From: Arthrobacter sp. CAN_C5
GTDB taxonomy: Bacteria; Actinomycetota; Actinomycetes; Actinomycetales; Micrococcaceae
Reading direction: 5' to 3'
NCBI RefSeq assembly: GCF_017875735.1
Contig: NZ_JAGGMZ010000001.1
Span: forward strand, 124,001-188,000
DNA length: 64,000 nt
Both the position numbers and the translations under genes were made by a program. This document shows positions 40,289-49,313 of this stretch, one piece after another; positions within the stretch are counted from its first letter, which is position 1, and the number at the start of each line of letters is the position of its first letter. The notes beneath the pieces were generated by a model. That model was not told the origin of the DNA and did not search any database. It saw only the letters and a list, made by a program, of their open reading frames with translations.

Positions 40289-41929
40289 ATGCAGCTGGAT
40301 CTTATCCTCACCAACTCGCGGATCATCACCATGGATCCCGCCCGCCCGACGGCGGGCAGCCTCGGCATCCTGAACGGGCGGATTGTTGGCCTCGACGACG
40401 ATCTCGCGGGGTTGGCGGCCCGGGAGGTCGTCGACCTGCACGGCAAGGTCCTGATCCCGGGACTGAATGACGCGCACTGTCATACGGCGTGGTTCGGCCT
40501 CACCCTCGGTGAGGTGGACCTGTCCCCGCTCACCGATCTGGACCAGGTTTACGCACTGCTGCACGCGTCCGCCGAAACCCGTCCCGCGGGGGAGGGCGAC
40601 GACGGCGGCTGGCTGGTTGCCAGCGGTTTCGACCACCATCGGTTTGGTGGCGGGTTTCCCGACCGTGCGGCACTGGACCGGGTGGCGGCCGGACGGCCCC
40701 TCTTCATCAGGCGGACCTCGGGCCACGGAGGGATCGCCAATACCGAAGCCCTGCGCCGCGCCGGCGTGCTGGTGCCGGGATTCGCCGACCCGGTGGGCGG
40801 CAGGGTCGTTCGGGATGAGTTGGGGGAGCCGACTGGTCTGCTGCAGGAAACGGCGCAGGCACTGGTGCTCGACCTACTCCGCCCCTACCCGCGGCACACC
40901 CTCCTCGCCGCGATTGATCGAGCGACCTCCCGGTACGCGCGGGAAGGGATCACCAGTTTCACGGATGCCGGGGTTGGCGGCGGTTGGATCGGCCACGCGC
41001 CGGACGAGTTGGGCGCCTTCCAGGACGCCCGGGCGGCGGGAAAACTGCATGCCAGAGCCCAGCTGATGCCAGCGATCGAAACCCTGCAGACCATCCCGGG
41101 TGCGGGCCTGGGGTTGGGGATGTACAGCGGGTTCGGTGACAGTCTGCTGTCGCTGGGGCCGGCGAAGATCTTCCTGGATGGCGCGCTATCCAGTGAGACC
41201 GCAGCCCAGACCGTGCCCTACGCCACCGGGTCCTTGAACAAGGGGTATCTGCTGGACGAACCCGTCGCCCTGCAACGGCAGATGCTGGACGCGCACCGGG
41301 CCGGCTGGTCAATCGCCGCCCACGCAATCGGTGATGCGGCCATCGACCTCGCGATCGACACCTTCACCCAACTTCGCGCCCAGGTTCGCGCCGGGCACGA
41401 AGGACCGGCCCGGTTGCCGCACCGGATTGAGCACGCGGCGGTGGTCAGGCCGGACCAGTTGGCGGCGCTCGCCGCACTGGGCGTCGCGGTGGCACCGCAG
41501 GCCTCCTTCTTCCACTCGATCGGCGACGCGATGGCCCGCTCGCTTGGACCGCGCAGGTCCTCGTTTACCTACCGGGCGAAGTCATTCCTCGATGCGGGGA
41601 TCCGGCTGGCCGGTAGCTCGGACCGGCCATGCGCAGATGGCACGGCGCTGCGCTCCCTCCAGGCGTATGTCGACCGGCTGACGTCCAGCGGCTCCGTCTT
41701 TGGGTCCGCCGCTGAGCGGCTCAGCGCCGCGGAAGCCCTCAGGATTCACACCGTCGGGTCGGCGGACGCCACCGGGTTTGGCCGGGTCAAGGGGAAGCTG
41801 GCCGCGGGGATGCTGGCCGATTGCGCGGTGCTGGCGGAGTCACCGCTGGACGTTCCCACCCACCAGATCGCCGACATCGAGGTACTGGCCACCCTGATGG
41901 GCGGACGGTTCACCCACTACCAGCTGTGA
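40289..41929 (+). CDS. Amidohydrolase family protein (YtcJ-like)
   Basis: 546 residues of the amidohydrolase superfamily, group 3. Metal-binding motifs: GLNDAHCHTAWFGL at residues 55-68, GHGG, the carboxylated-lysine region AKIFLDGALSS, SIAAHAIGDAAID, HRIEHA and LAGSSDRPCADG. It hydrolyses an amide or ester in a small molecule; this group has mostly unknown substrates. ATCAGG-like ribosome site is poor; start as first ATG. It converges on the GH15 gene 9 bp downstream. Confidence 0.9.
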   Translation: MQLDLILTNSRIITMDPARPTAGSLGILNGRIVGLDDDLAGLAAREVVDLHGKVLIPGLNDAHCHTAWFGLTLGEVDLSPLTDLDQVYALLHASAETRPAGEGDDGGWLVASGFDHHRFGGGFPDRAALDRVAAGRPLFIRRTSGHGGIANTEALRRAGVLVPGFADPVGGRVVRDELGEPTGLLQETAQALVLDLLRPYPRHTLLAAIDRATSRYAREGITSFTDAGVGGGWIGHAPDELGAFQDARAAGKLHARAQLMPAIETLQTIPGAGLGLGMYSGFGDSLLSLGPAKIFLDGALSSETAAQTVPYATGSLNKGYLLDEPVALQRQMLDAHRAGWSIAAHAIGDAAIDLAIDTFTQLRAQVRAGHEGPARLPHRIEHAAVVRPDQLAALAALGVAVAPQASFFHSIGDAMARSLGPRRSSFTYRAKSFLDAGIRLAGSSDRPCADGTALRSLQAYVDRLTSSGSVFGSAAERLSAAEALRIHTVGSADATGFGRVKGKLAAGMLADCAVLAESPLDVPTHQIADIEVLATLMGGRFTHYQL

Positions 41930-41938
41930 CGCTGGACG

Positions 41939-43729
41939 CTAGTCGCTGTCGGCGAGCGACAGGGCGGCGGTGATGAGGGCCAGGTGGCTCAACCCCTGGG
42001 GGAGGTTGCCCATGAACTCGTGGCGCTCGTCGCCGTCGATCATCTCGGCGAGGAGGCCGACGTCGTTCGCCAGTGGCAGTAGCTCCTCCATCTGGGACCG
42101 TGCCTCGTCGGTGCGGCCGACCTGGGCAAGCGCAGCGACCATCCAGTAGGCGCAGGCGACGAACGTGGATTCTTCCTGCTGCATGCCGCTGTACCGGTAG
42201 AGCAGGGGGCCGGCGCCCAGTTCGTCACGGAGCGCGTCAATGGTGGAGGACATCCGGGGGCCACGTTCGTACCCGCTGATCGCGTGCAGCAGGATTGACG
42301 CGTCCAGTTCCTCCGAGCCGGGATACCAGACATAGCTCTGGCGGTCCTCCGACCAGCAGTTCTCCTCCACCCAGTCACGGATCCGGTCACGTTCCGCTCG
42401 CCAGCGCTCGGCAGGTCGTTGCAGCTGGCCGGCCTCGGAGAGTTTCACCGCGCTGTCCAGGGCGTGCCAGCACCCGAGCTTGGAGGTGGTGTAGTGCCGT
42501 TCTTCCGGGAGTTCCCAGATCCCGGCGTCACGCTGCTGCCAGGTGTCGCACGCCTGGTCGGCGATGTCAGCGAGCTGACGGGAGGTGGTGGGGTCAAGAA
42601 CGTGCCCGGCTTCGACGTACAGCCGAACGATGTCGAAGAGGTCGCCGAAGACGCCCAGTTGAAGTTGACCCGCGGCGGGGTTGCCGTCGACCACCGGTCC
42701 GATCCCGCGCCAGCCGGGAAGGTCGGGCATGCGGGTGCCCTGCGGGGTGTCCCCGTTGAGACGGGTGAAGACCTGCATGTCCCGGCCCTGGGTGCGCAGG
42801 TTCTTCAGCATCCAGGATACGGCGGCGTGCACCTCCTCGCGCACCCCGGCCCGCACCAGGGCGTGCAGGGTGTAGGCGGTGTCCCGCAGCCAGGTGTACC
42901 GGTAATCCCAGTTCTTGCCGCCGGCCCTGCTCTCGGGGAGCGAGGTGGTGGCCGCCGCGGCAATCGACCCGGACGGGCTATGGATCAGCAGCTTCAGAGC
43001 GAGTGCGCTGCGCAGCACCTCGTCGGTGTAGGGACCGTCGTAGCTGAACTCCCTGGACCAGGTCTGCCAGTTGGTGATGGTCCGGTCCACGCCGGCGTCC
43101 ACCGATTGCGGATCGGGAAGCGGCAGCGGTTCGTCGTGGGTGGAGACGACGCCGACGAGGTGCCGGGAGCCGGGGCTGGTGGTCAGCGCCCCGGAGATGG
43201 CCTGCCCTTCGATCGAGACTTCTCCCTCATTGATCCCGCGCACACCCAGCGCGGTGCCGTCGATGCGGATGACCGCACCGTGGTCCGTGGATTGCACCCA
43301 GGGGGAGGCGGTCTGGAAACAGTTGCCCGGGCGGATGGCCCAGCGCATGGGTACGTGACCGGTGAGGCCATCGATCCGGCGGGCCAGCTCACCCCAGGGG
43401 AGCCTGCCCGCCACTCCGGTGTTCAGCGAGTCGGTGACCCGCACCGTGCCGGACGCGGTGGTGTACGTGGTGGTCAGGACGTTGGTGCCCTCGACGTACG
43501 CTCGCTGGGTGGTGAACGGTTCGGCAGGGCACAACTCCAGCGCGCCGCCGTCGTCGGCGTCCAACAGGCGCGCGAATGGCGGCGCGGAGTCGAGATCAGG
43601 GGTGGGGTACCAGTCGATGGACCCGTCGTGCGCGATCAGCGCGACCGTCCGGCCGTCGCCGATCGCCGCGTAGGATCGCAGGTCGACGTAGCCGTCTTTA
43701 CGGTCGGCTAACTCGTTGTGGTCTGTCAC
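41939..43729 (-). CDS. Glycoside hydrolase family 15 protein (glucoamylase/trehalase type)
   Basis: 596 residues. N-terminal beta-sandwich with YAAIGDGRTVALIAHDGSID, then the (alpha/alpha)6 barrel: KNWDYRYTWLRDTAYTLHAL is the signature segment with WRDT-like catalytic surroundings, and LPEERHYTTSKLGCWHALD and GNLPQGLSHLALI complete the site. It hydrolyses terminal alpha-glucosyl links, in actinobacteria often trehalose or malto-oligosaccharides. GTG start 43729, only 9 bp after the stop of the 42-residue upstream gene, suggests translational coupling. Confidence 0.92.
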   Translation of the reverse strand: MTDHNELADRKDGYVDLRSYAAIGDGRTVALIAHDGSIDWYPTPDLDSAPPFARLLDADDGGALELCPAEPFTTQRAYVEGTNVLTTTYTTASGTVRVTDSLNTGVAGRLPWGELARRIDGLTGHVPMRWAIRPGNCFQTASPWVQSTDHGAVIRIDGTALGVRGINEGEVSIEGQAISGALTTSPGSRHLVGVVSTHDEPLPLPDPQSVDAGVDRTITNWQTWSREFSYDGPYTDEVLRSALALKLLIHSPSGSIAAAATTSLPESRAGGKNWDYRYTWLRDTAYTLHALVRAGVREEVHAAVSWMLKNLRTQGRDMQVFTRLNGDTPQGTRMPDLPGWRGIGPVVDGNPAAGQLQLGVFGDLFDIVRLYVEAGHVLDPTTSRQLADIADQACDTWQQRDAGIWELPEERHYTTSKLGCWHALDSAVKLSEAGQLQRPAERWRAERDRIRDWVEENCWSEDRQSYVWYPGSEELDASILLHAISGYERGPRMSSTIDALRDELGAGPLLYRYSGMQQEESTFVACAYWMVAALAQVGRTDEARSQMEELLPLANDVGLLAEMIDGDERHEFMGNLPQGLSHLALITAALSLADSD

Positions 43730-43738
43730 GAACCGGGG

Positions 43739-43867
43739 TTAGCGGCCGTGCTTCTCGTTGTACCGGGTCTTGTTGGCACGGGTGTTCTGGTTATTGCCAC
43801 GTCGTTTGTTCAACAGCTTGGAGGCAATGACGGGGACCAAAGTCCACAGGATTCTCTTCAGCAGCAC
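43739..43867 (-). CDS. Small basic protein preceding the GH15 gene
   Basis: 42 residues from GTG 43867 with AAGGA upstream: VLLKRILWTLVPVIASKLLN, then KRRGNNQNTRANKTRYNEKHGR. A hydrophobic N-terminal half and a strongly basic C-terminal half, like a membrane-tethered or nucleic-acid-binding micro-protein. Its stop is 9 bp before the GH15 start, so the two are likely co-translated. Too short for usual gene finders. Family unknown. Confidence 0.55.
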   Translation of the reverse strand: MLLKRILWTLVPVIASKLLNKRRGNNQNTRANKTRYNEKHGR

Positions 43868-43967
43868 GACGTGTTCCTTATCTTCTGGGTGATTGCGGCT
43901 TTCCGCATCGAACCCTAAGCTTACTTAGAGTTCAGCTGGAAAGAAACTTCGGGCGACGCTCTGACAC

Positions 43968-45467
43968 CTAGTCCGTATGGGTGACAAAATCTTTGAGCGC
44001 TGCCAGTTGGGCCAGGCGGCACTCGGGCTTGAGATACATCATGTGCCCGGCCTCGTGATAGTGGTGGGTGAAGCGTGACCTCATCTGGTCGGTCATTGTC
44101 ATGTGGGCGAAGACGTACTCGGCGGCGAAGTGCGGGGTGGCGCCGTCCTGGTACCCGTAGTCGACGTGGACGCGGAGCGTGGGGTTGTGCACCAGCAACC
44201 GCTCAAGGGTCTGGCTCACGTCGACGGGCGCGCCCTCGAACGTCTTGTAGCTCCAGGGGTGGACCCGCGCGGTGAGCACCTCGTAGGGGAGGTCGTTCTC
44301 GTAGCCCAGTTCCGCCCGCACGTAGTGGTTCATTGCTGCCGCGTAGGGGCCGGTGATCGCCCGGATACTTGGGTCATCAGTCATCGCCGAGTTCTGCAGG
44401 CTGACCGGCTGGGCCGTGAACCGTCCGTCGATCCGGCCGACCGCCAGTCCGTCCTTCCGGAGCAGCTCGGCGGCAAATTCGCCGTATTGCCAGCGCAGGT
44501 TGGTGCGCCGGATGAACCCCTCGTCGAGGGTGGTGATCGCGGCGAGCCGCGCGATGACGTCGTCGTACTCCTCCGTGGTGAGGCGGCTGCCCTGGGTGAG
44601 GGCGTACCCGTAATCCTTGGCGGCGAAGGACTCGGCTTCGGCGACGACGTCGGCCAGATCCCGGCCGGGGTGGCGGCCATGGAAATGGGCGATCGCGGCG
44701 TAAGTGGGGATATGCAGGGCGTAGGGCAGGTCGCTGCCGGGGAAGAACCGCAGCGTGGACATGTTCAGGACCGTCGAGATGAGGCCCAGGCCGTTGACGG
44801 CCATTCCGTAGGCGTCGAACAGGCGGCCGGCGACGGCGACGGCGCGCAGGGTTCCGTAGGATTCGCCGACCAGGTACTTGGGGGAGAGCCAGCGGTTGTT
44901 GCGGGTGGTCCAGAGGCGGATGACCTCGGCCACCAGGTCGCGGTCCTCGATGAAGGCGTGGAACTCGTCCGACTTCTCGCCCTCGACCACCCGGGAGAAG
45001 CCGGTGTTGACCGGGTCGATCATCACGAGGTCGCTGTGCTCGAGGAGTGTTTCCGGGTTGTCCACGAGGCCGTAGGGTGCTGGCGTCATGGCGCCGGTGT
45101 CGCCGGAATCGACCCGGCGGGGACCGAGGAGGCCCAGGTGGAGCCAGATCGAGGCTGAGCCGGGACCCCCGTTGAACGCGAAGGTGACCGGTCGCTCGGA
45201 TGGTGCCGTGCCGCCGTCGGGGACGGTGTCCTCGGCGTCCTTCGTGTAGGCGACGATGAAGATCTCGGCCTTGGGCTTGAAGCCGTCGGACTTGCCGTCC
45301 TTGGTCTCCTCACGACGCAGGACCAACCGGCCGGTGGTGCTGGTGTACTTCAGGCCCGAGGCGGTGGTGTGCTGCCGCGTGGCAAAGTCGTCGGTTACGT
45401 CCTTGACCTCGTTGACCTTCTCGGTCGTGGAGTCGGCGCTCTTCGGGTCTGTGGTTTCGTCAGCCAT
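43968..45467 (-). CDS. Peptidase S10 family (serine carboxypeptidase-like)
   Basis: 499 residues. NGGPGSASIWLHLGLLGPRR (from residue 99) gives the oxyanion region, GESYGTLR contains the nucleophile S203, and the C-terminal VDYGYQDGATPHFA and EAGHMMYLKPE supply Asp and His of the triad. S10 enzymes remove C-terminal residues. No signal peptide is visible, so the protein is probably cytoplasmic. Leaderless start: TAGGCT lies 6 bases before the ATG. It ends about 100 bp from the next gene. Confidence 0.9.
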   Translation of the reverse strand: MADETTDPKSADSTTEKVNEVKDVTDDFATRQHTTASGLKYTSTTGRLVLRREETKDGKSDGFKPKAEIFIVAYTKDAEDTVPDGGTAPSERPVTFAFNGGPGSASIWLHLGLLGPRRVDSGDTGAMTPAPYGLVDNPETLLEHSDLVMIDPVNTGFSRVVEGEKSDEFHAFIEDRDLVAEVIRLWTTRNNRWLSPKYLVGESYGTLRAVAVAGRLFDAYGMAVNGLGLISTVLNMSTLRFFPGSDLPYALHIPTYAAIAHFHGRHPGRDLADVVAEAESFAAKDYGYALTQGSRLTTEEYDDVIARLAAITTLDEGFIRRTNLRWQYGEFAAELLRKDGLAVGRIDGRFTAQPVSLQNSAMTDDPSIRAITGPYAAAMNHYVRAELGYENDLPYEVLTARVHPWSYKTFEGAPVDVSQTLERLLVHNPTLRVHVDYGYQDGATPHFAAEYVFAHMTMTDQMRSRFTHHYHEAGHMMYLKPECRLAQLAALKDFVTHTD

Positions 45468-45567
45468 GGCTAGAGCCTACAGGTGGTTCCCCGAGGCAAC
45501 CAGTCGGCGTCGGGGTGTGTCTGTGGCGGGGTGGGCGGCGTCGTCCCGCCGTGTTCCCGTCGTGTTT

Positions 45568-45646
45568 GGTGAGCAACCTGGACATCGGGGGTCAACTTTT
45601 CCCTCACCAATGTCCAGATTGATGCCTCCGGTCCAGGTTGCTCACC
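45568..45646. repeat. Intergenic inverted repeat
   Basis: Perfect 16-bp arms: GGTGAGCAACCTGGAC (45568-45583) and its reverse complement (45631-45646). A weaker third related stretch, CCCTCACCAATGTCCAG, lies between them. It sits between the S10 gene and the MFS gene. It resembles a dispersed palindromic element rather than a terminator, because the loop is 47 bases long. Confidence 0.65.
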
Positions 45647-45665
45647 GAATCGGAGCCTTGGGTGG

Positions 45666-47186
45666 CTACTTGGCTGCGCTCGACTCCGCCGGAACGCCCG
45701 ACGGGGTTTCTTCGCCGGCCCAACCGGTTCGGCGCTGCGGCCGGGCGAAGAACAGGGCCGCGCCGAGGCCGATGAGGATGGCCGTGGCCGGAAGGAAAAG
45801 GGACTGCCCCATCGCTGCCGCGTACCCAGCCTGGAGGGTCTCCGGGAGTTGCCGTCCGGGAACGGCTTCGGCTCCGCCGTCGCCAATGTTGGCCGTCAGG
45901 CGGGAGAGCATCATCGCGGCGATCGCCGAGCTGCCCAGCACCGCGCCGACCTGCCGGGTGGTGTTGTAAACGCCCGATCCGGCTCCGGCCGAGGCGCGGG
46001 GCAGGTTCCGCGTAGCCGTCAGGGAGACCGGCGCCCAGATGCCGGCGCTCGCCAGGCCCAGCAGGGAGATCGGCAGCAGGAGTGCCCACACCGGTACATC
46101 CGGCGTCAGGATGGCCCCCAACCAGAACAGGGACACGGACATGGCCGCGAAACCGAAGATCGCCATGTATTTGGGGTTGCCCCGTTGGACCAACTTGCCT
46201 ACCAGGGGAGCCAGGGATCCGGAGATGATCGCCATCGGGGTGAGCAGGAGCGCGCCCTCGGTGGGGGAGAAGCCGCGTACGTTCTGCGCGTAGAGCATCA
46301 GCGGGATGGCGACGGTGGTGATCGCGAAGCCCATCGCGAAGATCGAGGTGTTGCCGAGGGAGAAGTTGCGGTCCTTGAAGAGACCCAGCGGCACCAGGGG
46401 TTCCTTGCGGTTGTACCGCTGCCACAGGATGAAGGCCGTCAGCAGGACCACGCCGGTGATGATCAGCGACCAGACGGAGATGGGACCGGCGATGGTTCCC
46501 CAGTTGTAGGTTTCGCCCTCCTGGATGCCGAATACCAGGCAGAACATGCCGGCGGCGCTCAGTACGACGCCCAGGTAGTCGAAGCTGTGACTGTTGGTTG
46601 GGAGCTGCGGCACCAGCCGGTACGCGAGGATGAGCCCGACGACGCCGACCGGCGCGTTCACGAAGAAGATCCATTCCCAGCCGAGCGAGTCAACCAGGAG
46701 ACCTCCAAGCACCGGACCGACGAGGGTCGCGACGCCGGCCACCGAGCCCCACAGCCCCATGGCGGCACCACGGCGTTCCGGCGGGAAGATCCGGGTGATG
46801 ACCGCCATGGTCTGGGGTGTCATCATCGCAGCTCCCAGGCCTTGCAGGACACGGGCGAGGATGAGCATTTCCACTGACCCGGCCAGGCCACACCACACGC
46901 TGGCCAGGGTGAACACCGTCAGGCCAATCAGATAGATGCGGCGCGGGCCGAACCGGTCCCCGAGTCGGCCGGTGATCAGCAGGGGCACTGCGAACGCGAG
47001 CAGGTAGGCGCTATTGACCCACACCACGCTGTCCAGATCCGCGTTCAGCCCGTTCATGATCGCAGGGATGGCGACGGAGACAATCGTGGAATCCACCAGG
47101 ATCATGAAGAAGCCAATGACCAGCGCCCAGAGGGCTGGCCAGGCGTTGATCTCGGTCTGCTCCTCAGCGGAGCGTTGTGTGGTCAT
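45666..47186 (-). CDS. MFS drug transporter, DHA2 (EmrB/QacA) type
   Basis: 506 residues, about 14 membrane segments. FFMILVDSTIVSVAIPAI in the first helix is the DHA2 motif D1; GRLGDRFGPRRIYLIG is motif A, and LVARGLQG-like LARVLQGLGAAMMTPQ motif B. GLWGSVAGVATLVGPVLGGL is the antiporter motif C. It exports drugs or toxic cations with proton antiport. Leaderless start: TAACCT 6 bases before the ATG. Confidence 0.93.
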   Translation of the reverse strand: MTTQRSAEEQTEINAWPALWALVIGFFMILVDSTIVSVAIPAIMNGLNADLDSVVWVNSAYLLAFAVPLLITGRLGDRFGPRRIYLIGLTVFTLASVWCGLAGSVEMLILARVLQGLGAAMMTPQTMAVITRIFPPERRGAAMGLWGSVAGVATLVGPVLGGLLVDSLGWEWIFFVNAPVGVVGLILAYRLVPQLPTNSHSFDYLGVVLSAAGMFCLVFGIQEGETYNWGTIAGPISVWSLIITGVVLLTAFILWQRYNRKEPLVPLGLFKDRNFSLGNTSIFAMGFAITTVAIPLMLYAQNVRGFSPTEGALLLTPMAIISGSLAPLVGKLVQRGNPKYMAIFGFAAMSVSLFWLGAILTPDVPVWALLLPISLLGLASAGIWAPVSLTATRNLPRASAGAGSGVYNTTRQVGAVLGSSAIAAMMLSRLTANIGDGGAEAVPGRQLPETLQAGYAAAMGQSLFLPATAILIGLGAALFFARPQRRTGWAGEETPSGVPAESSAAK

Positions 47187-47237
47187 TCTTTGAGGTTACT
47201 CCGGGTCTTGGCCGCGATTTGCTACAGTACTTTCTGC

Positions 47238-47310
47238 GGGGCTTTAGCTCAGTTGGTAGAGCGTTTCGTTCGCAATGAAAAGGTCAGGGGTTCGATTCCC
47301 CTAAGCTCCA
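47238..47310 (+). tRNA. tRNA-Ala (anticodon CGC)
   Basis: 73 nt without encoded CCA. The acceptor stem GGGGCTT / AAGCTCC contains a G3:U70 pair, the identity element for alanine. The anticodon stem TTTCG/TGAAA (one G-U pair) encloses loop TTCGCAA with anticodon CGC. The T-arm is AGGGG-TTCGATT-CCCCT and the D-arm AGCTCAGTTGGTAGAGCG type. Confidence 0.95.
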
Positions 47311-47402
47311 CTCTTGATCGTGATCCGGGTGGCTGTGCCCGAGAAACGTTAGGGGCAGTCATCGATGCATCTGCCTTGTCCGTCCCTGGCGCAGGACGAA
47401 TT

Positions 47403-47992
47403 TCATCCCCTCAATTCGGCCGCGCCGAATGAGACAGCGAATCGTGCGCACCAGATGCTGACCGAGCTATAGGCGGCCAGGTCTGCCCCGGGCGGAATCA
47501 CGTAGTTGTGATTGCCCTTGTTGGCTTTGAGGGCACCCAGGTCAAGGTAGGCGCCGTCGTCAAAGACATGCCATCCGTCTACTCCCTCGATCACGGGGGC
47601 GTCGGTAAGCCACACCCGAAGGTCCGGGCCGTCAGAGGTATCTAGGCCTTCAAGCCTCAGAATCCGGCTCCCGTCGGCGAGTTCAATGATCTTCGCGGTT
47701 CCGGTACTGGCGTGTTCGTGGCTGATGAGGCCCCCCGCGAGAATTTCACGAGGAGCGATCGCGGAGGGTTCAGCTGATGGCGTTCCGGACTGGGTGGGCT
47801 CAGGACTAGCGGCCTCCGTTGATGGTTGCCCGGATTGGGTGGGCGCAGGGCTCACGGTCTCCGAAACGGCAGGAATGTCCTCGGTGACGGTTGAACTGGT
47901 AAACATCCGCCACGGCTGGAACAGATACAGTCCGACGGCAACAACGGCGAGGCCCAAAAAACCAGAATCGGAACAACAATGCGTCTGTTCAT
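47403..47992 (-). pseudogene. DM13 domain protein gene with a frameshift in a homopolymer
   Basis: ATG 47992 (GGAAGG upstream) reads MNRRIVVPILVF and then loses its membrane-protein character; the remaining 550 bp are open in the next frame and read GLAVVAVGLYLFQPWRMFTS, a Thr/Pro/Glu-rich linker and a DM13 domain (LAGGLISHEHASTGTAKII, then LRLEGLDTSDGPDLRVWLTD). The shift is at a run of six A (T on the coding strand), 47956-47961; seven would restore MNRRIVVPILVFLGLAVV. DM13 domains bind electron-transfer groups or are found in secreted proteins; this one would be membrane-anchored. It is either phase-variable, inactive, or a base-calling error. Confidence 0.75.
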
Positions 47993-48216
47993 GCCCTTCC
48001 AACGATCCTGCCGATGACGAAGTTCCGGTCAGCGCCCGGGGCGGTCCCCTCGGATCGCCCGGGCCGGCCCCCTCGGATGCTGGACCGACCGATGAGGTCA
48101 AGCCTCGGACAGCTACTTCTCAGATGAAGTCATCGACTGGATCGAGGCAGTCGGCAACGATGAAGGAGGGGAACCTTAAAGTGCTCACCGTGGCCCAAAC
48201 CATAGCCGAATAATGG

Positions 48217-48229
48217 TTTAGCAGCTAAA
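48217..48229. promoter_or_regulatory. Palindrome overlapping a leaderless -10 box
   Basis: TTTAGC and GCTAAA flank an A. It overlaps TAAAGT (48226-48231), the probable -10 of the NmrA-MarR-NmrA operon. Because the operon encodes a MarR regulator, this is a likely autorepression site. Confidence 0.6.
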
Positions 48230-48237
48230 GTATATTC

Positions 48238-48870
48238 ATGGTGACAATCGCGTTATTCGGCGGAACGGGAAAGACTGGACGGAGAGTGCTCAGCCGTGCA
48301 CTCGCCGCCGGGTACTCAGTACGGGCCTTGGTGCGTGACCCCGGCAAGGTGCCGATGTCTTCGCCGATGCTGACCGTCATTCGCGGTGACGTGATGGATC
48401 CGCAGTCCGTCGACGAAACGGTGGCGGGATCGGATGTGGTCCTCAGCTTGTTCGGTCAGGTGAAAGGTTCCCCGGCGTCACTCCAGACGGACGGCACCCG
48501 AACCATCGTGGCGGCCATGAAGCAGCACGAGGTGAGCCGGATCGTCACGCTGTCGGGCGGGGGGCTGGCAGCGCCACTGGACCAACCGCGTCTGCCGGAC
48601 CGGATCATTCGGTTCCTGTTGAAAAGGCTGTCTGGCCAGGTCCTCGCGGATGCAGAAGGGCATTTCGACGTGTTGAAGGCCTCTGGATTGGAGTGGACGG
48701 TGGTGCGGGGGCCGAGGCTGACAGAAAAACCGGGCATCGGGTCCTACCGGGTGGGCTGGGTCGGCGTCGAGGCCTCGACGCAAATTAGCCGGGACGATCT
48801 CGCGGACTTCATTGTTACTCAGGTGGTGGACCGCTCCCATGTCGGGGAAATGCCGTTTGTCAGCGCATGA
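48238..48870 (+). CDS. NAD(P)H-binding protein (SDR atypical, NmrA/YwnB-like)
   Basis: 210 residues. FGGTGKTGRRVLSRALAAGY is the dinucleotide motif and AGSDVVLSLFGQVKGSPASL a conserved region. The C-terminal segment TDRIGYRVGWVG-like IGSYRVGWVGVE and ISRDDLADFI is typical of the SDR-a5 group. Leaderless start: TAAAGT lies 6 bases before the ATG. The stop overlaps the MarR start by 4 bp. Probable redox function. Confidence 0.87.
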   Translation: MVTIALFGGTGKTGRRVLSRALAAGYSVRALVRDPGKVPMSSPMLTVIRGDVMDPQSVDETVAGSDVVLSLFGQVKGSPASLQTDGTRTIVAAMKQHEVSRIVTLSGGGLAAPLDQPRLPDRIIRFLLKRLSGQVLADAEGHFDVLKASGLEWTVVRGPRLTEKPGIGSYRVGWVGVEASTQISRDDLADFIVTQVVDRSHVGEMPFVSA

Positions 48871-49313
48871 GCATGGCGCCCGCTAGCGAACGATCACAGC
48901 AGATCAGGACAATCCTCACCGAGGTAGTCCGGCTTTCCCGGGTACTGGCTTCACCGAGGTCCACGCTTTTCGGGGAGGTCACACTCACGCGGACCCAAGT
49001 GGACATCCTTTTTCTGTTGGCCCACGGAAGCGAGCCGTTCACTCCGGGACGCCTCGCAGACATCCTGCAGGTCACCCGCGGTGCGATCACTCAGACAGTC
49101 GAACACCTACGCGCGGCGGGCCTGGTGCAACAGAAACCTGCGGAGCACGACGGCCGCGCAAGAGTGTTGTGCCTGACCGATCCCGCCAGGAAACAGGTCG
49201 ACGCGTTTGAAACAGCACTGGTTGTCGGTGCCACGCCGTGGTTCGGGGATCTTTCCGACGATGAACTGGTCAACGTTGCCACCTCTCTCTCCAGGGTGTC
49301 AGGGGCCCCATGA
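48867..49313 (+). CDS. MarR family transcriptional regulator
   Basis: 148 residues. ADILQVTRGAITQTVEHLRA then GLVQQKPAEHDGRARVLCLT is the winged-HTH with wing residues DGRARV. It overlaps its neighbours by 4 bp at both ends, so the three genes form one operon. The palindrome at 48217-48229 over the operon's -10 box is its probable target. It would respond to a small ligand or oxidant; which one is unknown. Confidence 0.9.
   Translation: MSMAPASERSQQIRTILTEVVRLSRVLASPRSTLFGEVTLTRTQVDILFLLAHGSEPFTPGRLADILQVTRGAITQTVEHLRAAGLVQQKPAEHDGRARVLCLTDPARKQVDAFETALVVGATPWFGDLSDDELVNVATSLSRVSGAP

Noticed and set aside
42419-43711. 430-residue plus-strand frame over GH15
   Set aside because: Antisense shadow of a clearly recognised enzyme gene.
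47175-47432. ORF reading ALAQLVERFVRNEKVRGSIP
   Set aside because: Typical chance translation of a tRNA gene.
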